Below, piece by piece: positions 37,441 through 46,453 of a stretch of 64,000 bases of DNA (position 1 is its first letter; the number at the start of each line of letters is the position of its first letter). Source of the DNA: Nodosilinea sp. E11 (GTDB lineage: Bacteria > Cyanobacteriota > Cyanobacteriia > Phormidesmidales > Phormidesmidaceae); assembly GCF_032813545.1 (NCBI RefSeq), contig NZ_CP136520.1:3714001-3778000 (forward strand), written 5' to 3'. Below the pieces are notes generated by a model that was not told the origin of the DNA, searched no databases, and saw only the letters and a list, made by a program, of their open reading frames with translations. The position numbers and the translations under genes were made by a program.

Positions 37441-38274
37441 ATGACTGCCGACATTCGACTGCTTGTGCTCGATATCGACGGCACCCTAGCCGGCGTGTCT
37501 AACCAAATTAATGCACCCGTGCTGGAAGCAATTCGGGCGGTGCAGCAGCGGGGGGTTGCCGTGGCGATCGCCACGGGGCGCATGTACCAATCGGCCCTGC
37601 GGTTTTACCAAATCGTCGGCTCGACCCTGCCGCTGATGGCCTATCAGGGGGCCTTCATCAAAGATCCCAACACCCAAAAACTGCACCGCCACACCCCCCT
37701 ACCCCGGCAGCTAGCGCTCGAAATTCTCGCCTACCTGGCCCCGATGGAGGCCAACAACGACCTGTCGATTCACCTCTACATTGATGACCAGCTCCATGTA
37801 CGGGCGATCATTGATGACACCGAGGCCTACGCCGAGCGATCGGGCATTCGGCCGATCGCCGCCGGAGATCTAGCGATTCTGCTGGCTAACAATGTCGCGA
37901 TCGAGACCACCAAGCTGCTGACCCTGAGCACCAACATCGACCTGCTCACTGACATTTTGAGCCATCTCGGCCAGCGCTACCCCACCGACGATCTCTATTT
38001 GACGCGATCGGTCGAATACTTTGTTGAAGCCACCCACCCCAAGGCCAACAAAGGCGAAGCGGTGCGGTTTTTGGCCGAAGACCTGCTGGGCCTCAAGCCC
38101 GACCAGGTGATGACCATCGGCGACAACTACAACGACCTCGAAATGCTGCGCTACGCGGGCATCGGTGTAGCCATGGGCGATGCCCCAGAGCCGGTCAAGC
38201 AGGGGGCCGACTGGGTGGCTCCGGGGGTAGAGGCCGATGGGGTGGCAATGGCGCTGCAGGAGTTTCTGCTTTAG
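37441..38274 (+). CDS. Cof-type HAD family phosphatase
   Basis: 277-residue haloacid dehalogenase-superfamily hydrolase, C2-cap (Cof/YidA-like) group. Motif I LVLDIDGTLAG has nucleophile Asp11 and acid/base Asp13; motif II is AIATGRM; motif III lies around HPKANKGEA; motif IV is MTIGDNYNDLEML. It probably dephosphorylates sugar phosphates or nucleotide-type metabolites. The last 80 bases overlap the 3' end of the minus-strand polysaccharide deacetylase gene, an unusually long convergent overlap. Confidence 0.92.
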   Translation: MTADIRLLVLDIDGTLAGVSNQINAPVLEAIRAVQQRGVAVAIATGRMYQSALRFYQIVGSTLPLMAYQGAFIKDPNTQKLHRHTPLPRQLALEILAYLAPMEANNDLSIHLYIDDQLHVRAIIDDTEAYAERSGIRPIAAGDLAILLANNVAIETTKLLTLSTNIDLLTDILSHLGQRYPTDDLYLTRSVEYFVEATHPKANKGEAVRFLAEDLLGLKPDQVMTIGDNYNDLEMLRYAGIGVAMGDAPEPVKQGADWVAPGVEADGVAMALQEFLL

Positions 38275-39004
38275 GGCCTGGGGTATCTGTAGCGTCTTGG
38301 GCCAGACTGTCGTACAGCTCTGAGAGCGTCACCACCCGGTAGCCCTGGCGGTCAATCAGCCTGAGCAGGCCGGGCAAGGCCTGGGCCGTCTGCACACAGC
38401 GCGCCATTGAGCCGCCGTGCATGACAAAAATCGCTCCCGGAAAAATAAACTGAGCCAGGTACCAGGTGTTGAGGTTGGGGGTGCTCAGCCGCTGCATGGT
38501 GTCGAAGGGAATCATTGAGGCTAGGGCCACCAGCGACTCGTAGCCGGGGGTGAGGCGAATGTGGTCGACCATGGCTCGGTTGTAGAGGCCCCGCCCTGGA
38601 CGATACCAGCGAATTGGCTGCTGGGTGAGGTCGGTGATGCGATCGTGGGCCTCTTGAAAGTGGCGGGCAAACTGGGCCGGTTGCAAAATCGCCGGGGTGG
38701 TGTCGGTGGTGCCGTGGTTGGCAATCTCGTGACCACTGGCGAGAATCTCTTGCAGAATGGTGCTGCCGGGGTTGAAGTGGTCGGTGATCACAAAGAAGGT
38801 GGCGCGTACCGGATGCTCTGCGGTGCGGTTGTAGGTATCGAGCGCTTTGAGAATCAGTCGAGTCGAGGCATCGTCTCGCTCCCCCGGTGTCGGCACATCG
38901 TCAATGGTAAGCGACACCAGGGGCACCTGGGTCGGCGCATAAAACAGCGCATCCGGAAACATCCGGGCAACCTGGGTGAGCAGCTGATGGTGGGGAGGAG
39001 CCAT
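38195..39004 (-). CDS. Polysaccharide deacetylase (CE4, NodB fold)
   Basis: 269-residue protein of carbohydrate esterase family 4, which removes N- or O-acetyl groups from polysaccharides such as chitin oligomers or peptidoglycan. Motif 1 is SLTIDDVPTPG (the Asp pair conserved), motif 2 is GHEIANHGTTDT, motif 3 WYRPGRGLYN and motif 5 IFVMHGG. In motif 2 the usual His-x3-His zinc pair appears as His-x3-Asp, which may alter metal binding. There is no clear signal peptide, so the location is unclear. The C-terminal 35 residues are Pro-rich (LPPHRPLPPEPPSRPPA), and the 3' end overlaps the HAD gene by 80 bases. Confidence 0.85.
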   Translation of the reverse strand: MAPPHHQLLTQVARMFPDALFYAPTQVPLVSLTIDDVPTPGERDDASTRLILKALDTYNRTAEHPVRATFFVITDHFNPGSTILQEILASGHEIANHGTTDTTPAILQPAQFARHFQEAHDRITDLTQQPIRWYRPGRGLYNRAMVDHIRLTPGYESLVALASMIPFDTMQRLSTPNLNTWYLAQFIFPGAIFVMHGGSMARCVQTAQALPGLLRLIDRQGYRVVTLSELYDSLAQDATDTPGPKAETPAAPLPPHRPLPPEPPSRPPA

Positions 39005-39119
39005 AGGGGCGATCGCTCAGCCAAGCTGAGCCAATAGGAACTGGCTAACAGAACCAGTTTACCGCCGCTAGCCCCTCACCGTACGGGCGCACTGCTGTGC
39101 GCCCCAACCGCTGTGCGCC

Positions 39120-39183
39120 CCATCCACCTATCCACCTATCCACCCATCCACCCATCCACCCATCCACCCATCCACTCACTCAC
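39120..39183. repeat. Octamer tandem array (CCATCCAC), left of dppC
   Basis: Seven consecutive octamers, five CCATCCAC and two CTATCCAC, at 39120-39175, then a degenerate eighth (TCACTCAC) that includes the dppC stop codon. On the minus strand the unit is GTGGATGG, the same octamer as the array at 41071-41142. Confidence 0.95.
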
Positions 39184-40109
39184 CGACTCGTCGGGTCCAA
39201 ACTATCCCGCAGGCGATCGCCCAGGGTATTGATACATAGCACCGTCAGAAAGATGGCCAGACCGGGCGCCAGCACCAGGTAGGGGGCATTCTCGATATAG
39301 TTTTGGGCGTCGTAGAGCATACGCCCCCAGGTGGGCACATCGGGCGGAAAGCCCACGCCCAAGAAACTCAGGGTAGACTCGGCCAGCAGAGCGTTGCCCA
39401 CGCCAATGGTGGCCGCCACAATCACCGGGCCAAGCATGTTGGGCAGCAGATGACGGTTGACAATGCCCCAGGGTCTGGCCCCCAGGGCCACCGCTGCCTG
39501 CACGAAGGTGCGCTGTTTGAGACTCAAGAACCCCGCCCGCACCAGCCGCGCCACCGACATCCAGTTGAGCAGGCCAATTACCGCCACCACCAGCAGAAAA
39601 ATGCCCCGTTCTGGCCCCAGGGCACGGCGCACCGGGTCGCCAAACAGGTAGACCACCAGCAGCACCAGGGGTAGCTGGGGCAGCGCCAGAAATAAGTCAG
39701 TTAAACGCATCAGCACCCCATCGACCCAGCCGCCGTAGAACCCGGCTACCGCGCCAATACCCACCCCCAGGCCAATGCCCACTAGGGTCGCCGCCAGCCC
39801 CACTGCCAGAGAAATGCGGCCCCCAATCAACAGCCGGGCCAACTGGTCTTGGCCGAGATCGTTGGTCCCGAGGGGTTGTCCAGCCCCCGGTGGTAAAAAG
39901 GCACGGCTAAAGTCGATGGTGCTAGGCGATGCTGGGTAGAGCAGGGGGCCGAGGGCGATCGCAGCGATTAAAACCCCCAGCACCACCAGGGCCAGTTGGG
40001 CGGTGCGATCGCCCCACAGCCGCCCCCAAATCCGGCTCTTGCTGCCGGTATGCTCGACTGTCTTTGACGCTATGACTGGCTCTGGCACCAGGTCTGAGTT
40101 AATGGCCAT
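39180..40109 (-). CDS. dppC: Dipeptide/oligopeptide ABC transporter permease DppC
   Basis: 309-residue inner-membrane permease from ATG 40109, overlapping the end of dppB by 11 bases, so translation is probably coupled. About six spans; the cytoplasmic EAA loop is QAAVALGARPWGIVNRHLLP, which contacts the ATPase. An N-terminal soluble stretch (about 1-35) precedes the first span, as usual in DppC/OppC. Substrate could be peptides, nickel or other solutes; the binding protein and ATPase genes are not in the window. Its stop codon falls in an octamer repeat. Confidence 0.9.
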   Translation of the reverse strand: MAINSDLVPEPVIASKTVEHTGSKSRIWGRLWGDRTAQLALVVLGVLIAAIALGPLLYPASPSTIDFSRAFLPPGAGQPLGTNDLGQDQLARLLIGGRISLAVGLAATLVGIGLGVGIGAVAGFYGGWVDGVLMRLTDLFLALPQLPLVLLVVYLFGDPVRRALGPERGIFLLVVAVIGLLNWMSVARLVRAGFLSLKQRTFVQAAVALGARPWGIVNRHLLPNMLGPVIVAATIGVGNALLAESTLSFLGVGFPPDVPTWGRMLYDAQNYIENAPYLVLAPGLAIFLTVLCINTLGDRLRDSLDPTSR

Positions 40110-41061
40110 AGCGCACCCTGGGGTCAATCACCCCGTAGAGCAAATCGGCCACCAGGTTAAAGCCCACCACTAGAAGGGCATAAATAAAGGCGATCGCCAT
40201 CACCACGGGCGTATCGCCCCGGTAGATCGCCTCGATCAGCAGCGCCCCAATGCCCGGCACTCGAAACACCTGCTCGGTGACGATCGCCCCGGTAAAAATC
40301 GTGGGTATATCTAGCGCTACCAGGGTCACCACCGGGATAAGGGCGTTGCGCAGCATGTGCCGCGTGACAATCCGCCATCGGCCCAGCCCCTTCGCCCGCG
40401 CCGTTTTCACATAGTTCTGCGGGATTTCTTCGAGCATGGCGGCCCGCACAAACCGCAGCAGCACCGCCGTCTGAAACAGCACCAGAGTGGCAATGGGCAT
40501 AATCGACTGCCGCAGCCACTGGACAAAGCTGGCCACATCTTGTACCACCAGGGTGTTGTCGTAGATAAAAGGCAACCAACCCAGCCGCACACTCAGCACA
40601 ATAATCAGCACCAGCCCCGAAAAAAACGGCGGCGTCGAAAACCCCATAAACGCCACGGTGGTAATGGCCCGGTCAACCCAGGTGTTGTGGCGCAGGGCCG
40701 CCACTATCCCCAGGGGCAGGGCCAGAGCCACACTCAGCAGGTAGGCTACGCCAATTACCCACAGGGTTACTGGCAGCCGCTGGGCAATCAAATCGGCCAC
40801 CGGCAGCCGACTGGTAAATGAGTAGCCCAGGTTGCCGCTAAATAATGCGATCGTCCACTTCAAGTAGCGAATTGGGATCGGCTGGTCGAGACCGAGCGAT
40901 CGCCGAATATTCTCCCGCACCTCCGGCGTAATCGCTGGATTGGTGGCCAGATCGCCCAGGGGATTGGTCGGTGCCAGAGCCAGAATAAAAAAAATCACGG
41001 CGCTGATCGCCAGTAGTGTTGGAATGGCGATTAGCAGGCGCTTGAGCAAATAGCCGAGCAT
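40099..41061 (-). CDS. dppB: Dipeptide/oligopeptide ABC transporter permease DppB
   Basis: 320-residue permease partner of DppC. The true start is at MLGYLLKRLLIAIPTLLAIS (ATG 41061), matching the family; the open frame upstream is only translated octamer repeat (RLPAHPPTRLPAHPSTHLP). The extracytoplasmic loop APTNPLGDLATNPAITPEVR and the EAA loop KTARAKGLGRWRIVTRHML are typical. Together with DppC it forms the membrane channel of a peptide-type ABC importer whose other components lie elsewhere. Confidence 0.92.
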   Translation of the reverse strand: MLGYLLKRLLIAIPTLLAISAVIFFILALAPTNPLGDLATNPAITPEVRENIRRSLGLDQPIPIRYLKWTIALFSGNLGYSFTSRLPVADLIAQRLPVTLWVIGVAYLLSVALALPLGIVAALRHNTWVDRAITTVAFMGFSTPPFFSGLVLIIVLSVRLGWLPFIYDNTLVVQDVASFVQWLRQSIMPIATLVLFQTAVLLRFVRAAMLEEIPQNYVKTARAKGLGRWRIVTRHMLRNALIPVVTLVALDIPTIFTGAIVTEQVFRVPGIGALLIEAIYRGDTPVVMAIAFIYALLVVGFNLVADLLYGVIDPRVRYGH

Positions 41062-41070
41062 TGGCAGGGG

Positions 41071-41142
41071 GTGGATGGGTAGATGGGTGGATGGGTGGGC
41101 GGGTAGGCGGGTAGGCGGGTGGGCGGGTAGGCGGGTAATAGG
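41071..41142. repeat. Octamer tandem array (GTRGRYGG), upstream of dppB
   Basis: Nine consecutive octamers: GTGGATGG and GTAGATGG at the left, drifting to GTGGGCGG and GTAGGCGG at the right, ending in a degenerate GTAATAGG. It begins ten bases upstream of the dppB ATG and thus occupies its leader. Confidence 0.95.
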
Positions 41143-41292
41143 GATTGGAATGGGAGTTGATGGCATCTTCACTGCTGCTCGGCTTGGCCTTTTCGCCGTT
41201 CCATCGCTTCACCTACCCACTCATCTCTTCCCCCACTCATCCTCCCAAAGCCAAAGTTCCCTATGCAACATCAGGACAGATACGGAGCCTGC

Positions 41293-41340
41293 CCATCCAC
41301 CCATCCACCCATCCACTCTCCCACCCTCCCACTCTCCCCT
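41293..41340. repeat. Octamer array (CCATCCAC), third copy
   Basis: Three perfect CCATCCAC units at 41293-41316 followed by degenerate units (TCTCCCAC, CCTCCCAC) reaching the stop of the HD-domain gene. It is inverted relative to the array at 41071-41142. Confidence 0.9.
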
Positions 41341-41343
41341 TCC

Positions 41344-43884
41344 CTACCCCGCCTTCGGCGCTAGTGCCGCCTTCGGGTAGGCGATCCGCTTGTGGTTGTA
41401 CTGCTGCCATACCTGCACAAAGATTTCGGCAATCAGAGTCATGTGGTCGCGGCTGAGGCCTGATTCTACCAATTGGTTGTCTTTCCAACGGGCGCGTAGA
41501 ATACGGTTTACCATGGCCAGGGCTTCGTCGGGGGTGGCATCGGTGAGCGATCGCAGCGCCGCTTCGCAGGAGTCGGCCAGCATGACAATGCCGGTCTCTG
41601 GCGATTGGGGAATGGGGCCGTCGTAGCGGAAATCGGATTCTTTAACGATGACGGTGGGGTCTTCCTTGGCCATCTCCTGGGCCTGGTGGTAGAAGAAACT
41701 GATCAGCATGGTGCCCTGGTGCTCAGGGATAAACGATCGCACTGCTTTGGGCAACCGACATTTGCGGGCCATCACAATGCCCTCAGTGACATGCTTTTTG
41801 ATGATGGTGGCACTGAGCCAGGGGTCGTTGAGGGTGTCGTGCTTATTGGGGCCACCCATCTGATTTTCAATGAACCCTTGAGGATCGTGCATTTTGCCGA
41901 TGTCGTGGTAGAGGGTGCCCGCCCGCACCAGCTCTACATTGCAGCCCAGGGCGCGGGCGGCGGCTTCGGCCAGGCTCGACACAAATACGGTGTGCTGAAA
42001 GGTGCCCGGTGCCTCCGAGGCCAACCGCTTGAGCATGGGTCGGTTGGGGTTTGACAGTTCGGCCAGGCGAATCGGGGTGACCAGATCAAACAGATGCTCT
42101 AGGTAGGGACTGAGGCCTAGGGCAGCAACACTAGAAATCACGCCATAGACCCCCTGGAGGGCGGCCCCGGTGAGCATCCCTGACCAGGCAGAAATCAGCG
42201 AAACTGGGCTGACAATCAGGGTGAGCAATAGGTAGACCACCCCCTGGGTGAGGCCGACCCCGCCCCCCAGCAGGGCCAGCTCTTCGCGCGATCGCATGCG
42301 GCTGGCCATCAGGCTGCACACAAAGGCCCCCGAGACCCCGGCCATAAACGAAATGCTGCCCACCGCCGACCCTACCGGCAGCAGCACCGCCACCAGCAGC
42401 ACCAGGGTGCCCCCCAGCACTGGCCCATAGAAGCTGCCCGCCAGCAGGCCAATGGCGGGTAACCCATAGGCCGCTACCCCCACCATTTTCATAATGCCGG
42501 TGCTAAACACCATGGCGGTCAGCAGAAAGTAATCTTGCTGCCTCAGGCGCTGGGGTACCCAGCGTTCAATGAGCAGAAACACCCCTAGGCTGCCCGCCAC
42601 CAGCCCTCCAAACATGGCCAGCCCCCAGTAGTTAAAGCGCCGCTGGCTGAGGTTAAAGCTGTCGAGCAGCACAAACTTGCTCTGGGTAATCGTCTCGCCC
42701 GCCGCCACAATCAACTCCCCCTGCTGAACATCCACATACACGGGTTTGACGGCTTCGGCGGCCATATCGGCCTGGAGACGGCTGCGATCGCTGTCTTCTA
42801 CGAGGTTGGGCTGAAGGCTAGAGAGCAGCAGCTCACGGGCGAGGGGCTCAATGGCGCGAGGCAGGGTGTCTTTGAGCTGAAGATGGGTCGCGCGGTTGAG
42901 CACCTCTGGGGGAAGCCCTGAGGAAATTCCCTGGGCCAGCATGCGTTCTGCCGCGCTGCGAATCTTAGTTTGAGCGTTGGTCCAGTCTTGTAGCGACACG
43001 TCGAACAGTTGTGGCGTCTCAGAGACGCCGTCAATTTGGCTTGCCAGCAGAGTGAAATTAGCCATCGCCTGTTGGTAGCCTTGGCGGGCTTCCTCTACCG
43101 AATTTAGCAGTTGGGCAAACTCTTGGCTGCTGGTGCGTTGGCCATAGGCCCACAGTTCGCCCAGAGCTACCTGTTGGTCAGGGGTGAGGGTTTGGTTGCG
43201 CAGTAGGGTGTCAAGCTCAATGCGTTCTCCTCGAATGGCGGGGGTTGAGTTGTCGTCGGCCAGTGGATCGATGAGGCTGCGTACCTTTAGCCAGGTGGCA
43301 TCGTCGGACTGCCGTAGGTAGGTCTGCACCTCGGTCGATAAAACACCCGTAGACACGAAGGGAACATTGCCAGCTTGGCGGCGGATGTCACCTACCTGAG
43401 CCATGAGGTTATTCAGCGATCGCAGTACCGCCTCATCGGTGGTGGTGTCTACCCGTAGCACCCTTAGTGCTCCATTACGAGCATCCCGACGGCGCTCCTC
43501 GGTGGTTTCTCTGTCTTCTACCCGAGCATCACCGGGGGCAAAGATGGTGTTGGGGGCAATGCTACCGACCTGTAAACCCGGCTGATTGTAGAATCTTTGG
43601 CCCAGGATGGCGGTCAGACTGAGGGCAGTCAGGGCAAAGGCCAGCCGAGGGTGGCGAATGTTTTTGCGCCGTCGTCGGGGATAACAGGGCAGCGGTCGCC
43701 CCGAACCGGTCCGTCGCAAACTAGAGGAGGTAACGACAACGGCATCCTGCTGGGATGGCTCCGCACTGGGGGAAGATGACGCTGGCGGGCTGAGGGTCGG
43801 ACGGGGGGCAAGCGGCTTCAAAGCTCGCTGTTCTAAGACCCACCAGCGCTCAACCACAGCCACAAGTTCCTGGATTGCCTTCAT
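41344..43884 (-). CDS. 7TM-HD family cyclic dinucleotide phosphohydrolase (PgpH-like)
   Basis: 846-residue membrane enzyme. A basic N-terminus and first span (about 85-100) precede a large extracytoplasmic 7TMR-HDED domain (about 105-400), seven spans (about 420-600) and a C-terminal HD domain with HDIGKMHDP near residue 660, KHVTEGI and EHQGTMLISFF. Characterised PgpH proteins hydrolyse c-di-AMP to pApA, so control of c-di-AMP is the likely role. The first 70 residues are low complexity (Pro/Ser). It is transcribed toward dppB with 282 bases of repeat-rich DNA between them. Confidence 0.9.
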   Translation of the reverse strand: MKAIQELVAVVERWWVLEQRALKPLAPRPTLSPPASSSPSAEPSQQDAVVVTSSSLRRTGSGRPLPCYPRRRRKNIRHPRLAFALTALSLTAILGQRFYNQPGLQVGSIAPNTIFAPGDARVEDRETTEERRRDARNGALRVLRVDTTTDEAVLRSLNNLMAQVGDIRRQAGNVPFVSTGVLSTEVQTYLRQSDDATWLKVRSLIDPLADDNSTPAIRGERIELDTLLRNQTLTPDQQVALGELWAYGQRTSSQEFAQLLNSVEEARQGYQQAMANFTLLASQIDGVSETPQLFDVSLQDWTNAQTKIRSAAERMLAQGISSGLPPEVLNRATHLQLKDTLPRAIEPLARELLLSSLQPNLVEDSDRSRLQADMAAEAVKPVYVDVQQGELIVAAGETITQSKFVLLDSFNLSQRRFNYWGLAMFGGLVAGSLGVFLLIERWVPQRLRQQDYFLLTAMVFSTGIMKMVGVAAYGLPAIGLLAGSFYGPVLGGTLVLLVAVLLPVGSAVGSISFMAGVSGAFVCSLMASRMRSREELALLGGGVGLTQGVVYLLLTLIVSPVSLISAWSGMLTGAALQGVYGVISSVAALGLSPYLEHLFDLVTPIRLAELSNPNRPMLKRLASEAPGTFQHTVFVSSLAEAAARALGCNVELVRAGTLYHDIGKMHDPQGFIENQMGGPNKHDTLNDPWLSATIIKKHVTEGIVMARKCRLPKAVRSFIPEHQGTMLISFFYHQAQEMAKEDPTVIVKESDFRYDGPIPQSPETGIVMLADSCEAALRSLTDATPDEALAMVNRILRARWKDNQLVESGLSRDHMTLIAEIFVQVWQQYNHKRIAYPKAALAPKAG

Positions 43885-44044
43885 AGATTAAGACGGCTAG
43901 AGAGGTGGGGCAGAGGCGGGGAACCTCGGAGAGAAGGGTGGGAGAGTGCCCTATTCCCCGAACACACCAGGGCGACCAGCCCAACTGGGACCTCTCTGAA
44001 GCCTATTATAGGTGGCGGTTCTGCTCAACGCCCTGACCCTAGGT

Positions 44045-44845
44045 TCAAACCCTTATCCCCAAAGGAAAGGCAGGCTCTGGCAGGGTTGAGTAAGCCCCTA
44101 ACCCTGCCCAGCGGTGGTGAAGCTCTGTGGCGATCGCCTCTAGGTGATGAGCGTCTAACAGATGCCAAGGATCGGCGTCAGGGGTACCGGCGTTAGGATC
44201 AGAATAGTCGATCAGCCAGCGCTGGCGCAGCTTAGCTCCCAGACTGGCCCGTCCGCCCGTCAACCCCACCAGCAGACCCACGAGGGCAATGGTGGCTGAG
44301 CCCCAGCCCCGCTGGGCGGCAACCTTTAGGGCTACCGCCATCTGCCCCTGGCTTTGGGCCACAAGAGCGAGGGCCTGTCCTAGCTCGGGCTCAGGCTCTC
44401 CAGAAAACCGCCAGTTAAAGGCGGGGGCCACAGGCGACCGGTGACGGCCAGGGGTGGCGTGCCGCATCTCCCCACATAGGAGCAAAAACAGGTCTTTGCA
44501 AGCCTTGGCTTCTGCGGGGGGCAACTGGAGGTCGGTGAGCCAGCCCTCTACGGTAGCTCGGTGGTGGCTGTGGGCATCGGCCTTGAGCCACAGGTAGGGG
44601 AGGGCGTTAATCAACACCGCCGCTGGTTCCCCTAGGCGATGGAAGTGAGGCTGCCATACCTGGGCAGTGAGCGGCTCGCCAGTAGCGCAGGCCTGTGCTG
44701 TCTGCATCAATCCCTGCTGCCAACGTGAGGGCCGATCGCACCCCCGGTGGTGTGCAACCCAGCGATCGCTGATCACAATGGCCTCTAGGGTGGCCGCTAG
44801 GCGATCGCAGAGGGCCGCAGACTGGTCGAGCAAAATGGGTGTCAT
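44045..44845 (-). CDS. Conserved protein, weakly ADP-ribosylglycohydrolase-like
   Basis: 266 residues from ATG 44845 (a GTG nine codons upstream is possible). The protein is helical. The segment ATIALVGLLVGLTGGRASLG recalls the C-terminal helix of ADP-ribosylglycohydrolase-fold proteins, but the metal-binding aspartates of that family are not visible, so I do not assign activity. The His-rich region WLKADAHSHHRATVEGW is notable. It is monocistronic and upstream of the 7TM-HD gene on the same strand, 160 bases away. Confidence 0.65.
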   Translation of the reverse strand: MTPILLDQSAALCDRLAATLEAIVISDRWVAHHRGCDRPSRWQQGLMQTAQACATGEPLTAQVWQPHFHRLGEPAAVLINALPYLWLKADAHSHHRATVEGWLTDLQLPPAEAKACKDLFLLLCGEMRHATPGRHRSPVAPAFNWRFSGEPEPELGQALALVAQSQGQMAVALKVAAQRGWGSATIALVGLLVGLTGGRASLGAKLRQRWLIDYSDPNAGTPDADPWHLLDAHHLEAIATELHHRWAGLGAYSTLPEPAFPLGIRV

Positions 44846-44988
44846 TCTGGCACTAGTGTTAATGGGCCACACGGTTGATGAGTCACACTATCTTTATAGA
44901 GGTCTGTGCTCATTTGTGGGCAGCAATTCTATAATGCTTGCTGTCTAACCCCTGCCGATGAGCGTTACCTCTGCCTGGAGCAAAGTTT

Positions 44989-45792
44989 ATGGTTTGCCTC
45001 TCCCCCTCGATCAACCGCACCGTTCCCGGTTGGCTGGGTTCCAGCCTTTGGGGAGTAACCGTAGCGATCGCCTTAGGCGGTAGCGGGTTGGCTCTTCCGG
45101 CCCTCGCCCAAAACAATGCCCCTGAAGCGGCTCCCGCCGCCGGCCAAATCGCTTCTCCCACAGTTAGCGGTGGGCGCATTGTCAGGCCTACCCTACAGCT
45201 GGGTAGCCAGGGTGAGTCAGTGCGTGAGCTGCAATCGATGCTGATCTTGCTGGGGCACTATCCTGGCCCGGTCACCGGAGTCTACACCGAAGACACCGCC
45301 ACCGCTGCCCGTCGTTTTCAGGGCGCGGCTGGCATTACCGCCGATGGCATTGTTGGCCCCGCCACCTGGAGCCGCCTCTTTCCCACGCCCCCGGGGGAGG
45401 CAAACCCACCCACGGCTACCCCCCCGACCAGTGGCAGCAGTCCGGCGGCTAGCACTCCTCCGGCAGCTAGCACTCCCCCTGCCAGTACTCCTCCTGCCAG
45501 CACTACTCCTCCCGCTAGTACTACCCCTCCGGCCAGCACTCCTCCTCCGGCGGCCAGCAATCCCCCCGCTAGCGCGGGTTCTACGGCGGCACTGCCCATA
45601 CTCCGTCCGGGTATGGAGGGCGATGCCGTGCGCCAGTTGCAGCAGCGCCTGCGCACCAAGGGGTTTTACAACGGCACCATTGACGGTATTTTTGGTAGCC
45701 AAACCGAAGCTGCCGTGCGCCAAGTCCAAACCGCCAACAACCTTACTGTAGACGGCATCGTTGGCCCTGCCACCTGGCGGGTACTGAACTAA
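44989..45792 (+). CDS. Exported peptidoglycan-binding protein (two PGB domains)
   Basis: 267-residue precursor with a signal peptide (about 1-40, ending LPALAQNN). Two peptidoglycan-binding type 1 domains (about 68-122 and 205-265) each show the pattern VRELQSMLILLG..GVYTEDT..AARRFQGAAGI and GDAVRQLQQRL..GSQTEAAVR. They are joined by a low-complexity linker of TPPAS/STPPA repeats (about 130-195), which is encoded by a degenerate 15-base minisatellite. There is no catalytic domain, so it probably anchors to or organises the cell wall. Confidence 0.88.
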   Translation: MVCLSPSINRTVPGWLGSSLWGVTVAIALGGSGLALPALAQNNAPEAAPAAGQIASPTVSGGRIVRPTLQLGSQGESVRELQSMLILLGHYPGPVTGVYTEDTATAARRFQGAAGITADGIVGPATWSRLFPTPPGEANPPTATPPTSGSSPAASTPPAASTPPASTPPASTTPPASTTPPASTPPPAASNPPASAGSTAALPILRPGMEGDAVRQLQQRLRTKGFYNGTIDGIFGSQTEAAVRQVQTANNLTVDGIVGPATWRVLN

Positions 45793-45914
45793 GAAGATTG
45801 CCAGAAAAGAAGATCCCCGCTTTACTCGGCAACTGTAGCCACCGTAGTGGGCATTGCCCACCACGAGGGAGAAAGTTTTCCAGAAGTCGCCTAAGCGGTT
45901 GCCGCATTAAAACA

Positions 45915-45940
45915 CCGCCGGGAGCGATCGCTCCCGGCGG
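45915..45940. terminator. 26-bp perfect palindrome
   Basis: CCGCCGGGAGCGA and its complement TCGCTCCCGGCGG form an uninterrupted palindrome centred on a HIP1 core (GCGATCGC). It lies between convergent genes; no T-run follows, so a terminator role is likely but not certain. Confidence 0.5.
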
Positions 45941-46007
45941 CTAGACAAGTGTTTCTAAAGACTCTTTAAGCTCTCTAAGTTAGGCGTTTTCATGCAGGCC
46001 GTAGAGA

Positions 46008-46307
46008 TTACTCAGCCTGGATGAGCCAAGTGTCTGACCAATTGGCTGAGTTAGGCACAGTAGCGCTGGCATAGGTGGAATAGGGCATGTCCATCGCTTC
46101 TAGGGTCGACATCTGCTGGGCAGCTTGATCCATATAGAGCATGTAGTTGCCCATGAGAAAGTAAACGCCCATCAGGGCTGCGGCAGAAGAAGCCACCAAA
46201 AAGCCCGCTAGCATCAGGGAAAACTCCTGACCTTTGACGGCCTGCTCCATCAGCCGGAGCGCCCAGGCCACCAGAGCTATAACAATCGTCAGGATAAGCA
46301 ACAGCAT
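46008..46307 (-). CDS. Small two-span membrane protein, unknown
   Basis: 99 residues, starting MLLLILTIVIALVAWALRLM, with two membrane spans (about 1-20 and 30-53, LMLAGFLVASSAAALMGVYF) separated by a short charged loop (EQAVKGQEF). The polar C-terminal tail ends WSDTWLIQAE. I do not recognise the family. Codon use matches its neighbours and it has its own intergenic gap on both sides, so I think it is real. It is convergent with the peptidoglycan-binding gene. Confidence 0.65.
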   Translation of the reverse strand: MLLLILTIVIALVAWALRLMEQAVKGQEFSLMLAGFLVASSAAALMGVYFLMGNYMLYMDQAAQQMSTLEAMDMPYSTYASATVPNSANWSDTWLIQAE

Positions 46308-46453
46308 GAAAACGGGTTTGTAACGATGTGAACCGTCAGAATTAATCTACTGACTCCATATGTTACACATCGTAACAGGCATTCATAAAGCTGACACGAT
46401 TCCACAGAATGTTTTCGGATTTGCTCCCTGTTTAGATTGCTAATTGCCCTGAG

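Noticed and set aside
41062..41172. Upstream extension of dppB (37 residues, RLPAHPPTRLPAHP..)
   Set aside because: It is translation of the octamer repeat array; the DppB family begins at MLGYLLKRLLIAIP.
39120..41340. CRISPR array at the octamer repeats
   Set aside because: Units are 8 bases long and directly adjoining, with no spacers.
45217..45864. Long minus-strand frame opposite the peptidoglycan-binding gene
   Set aside because: It is a shadow of the TPPAS repeat; composition is Gly/Arg-rich with no similarity or ribosome site.
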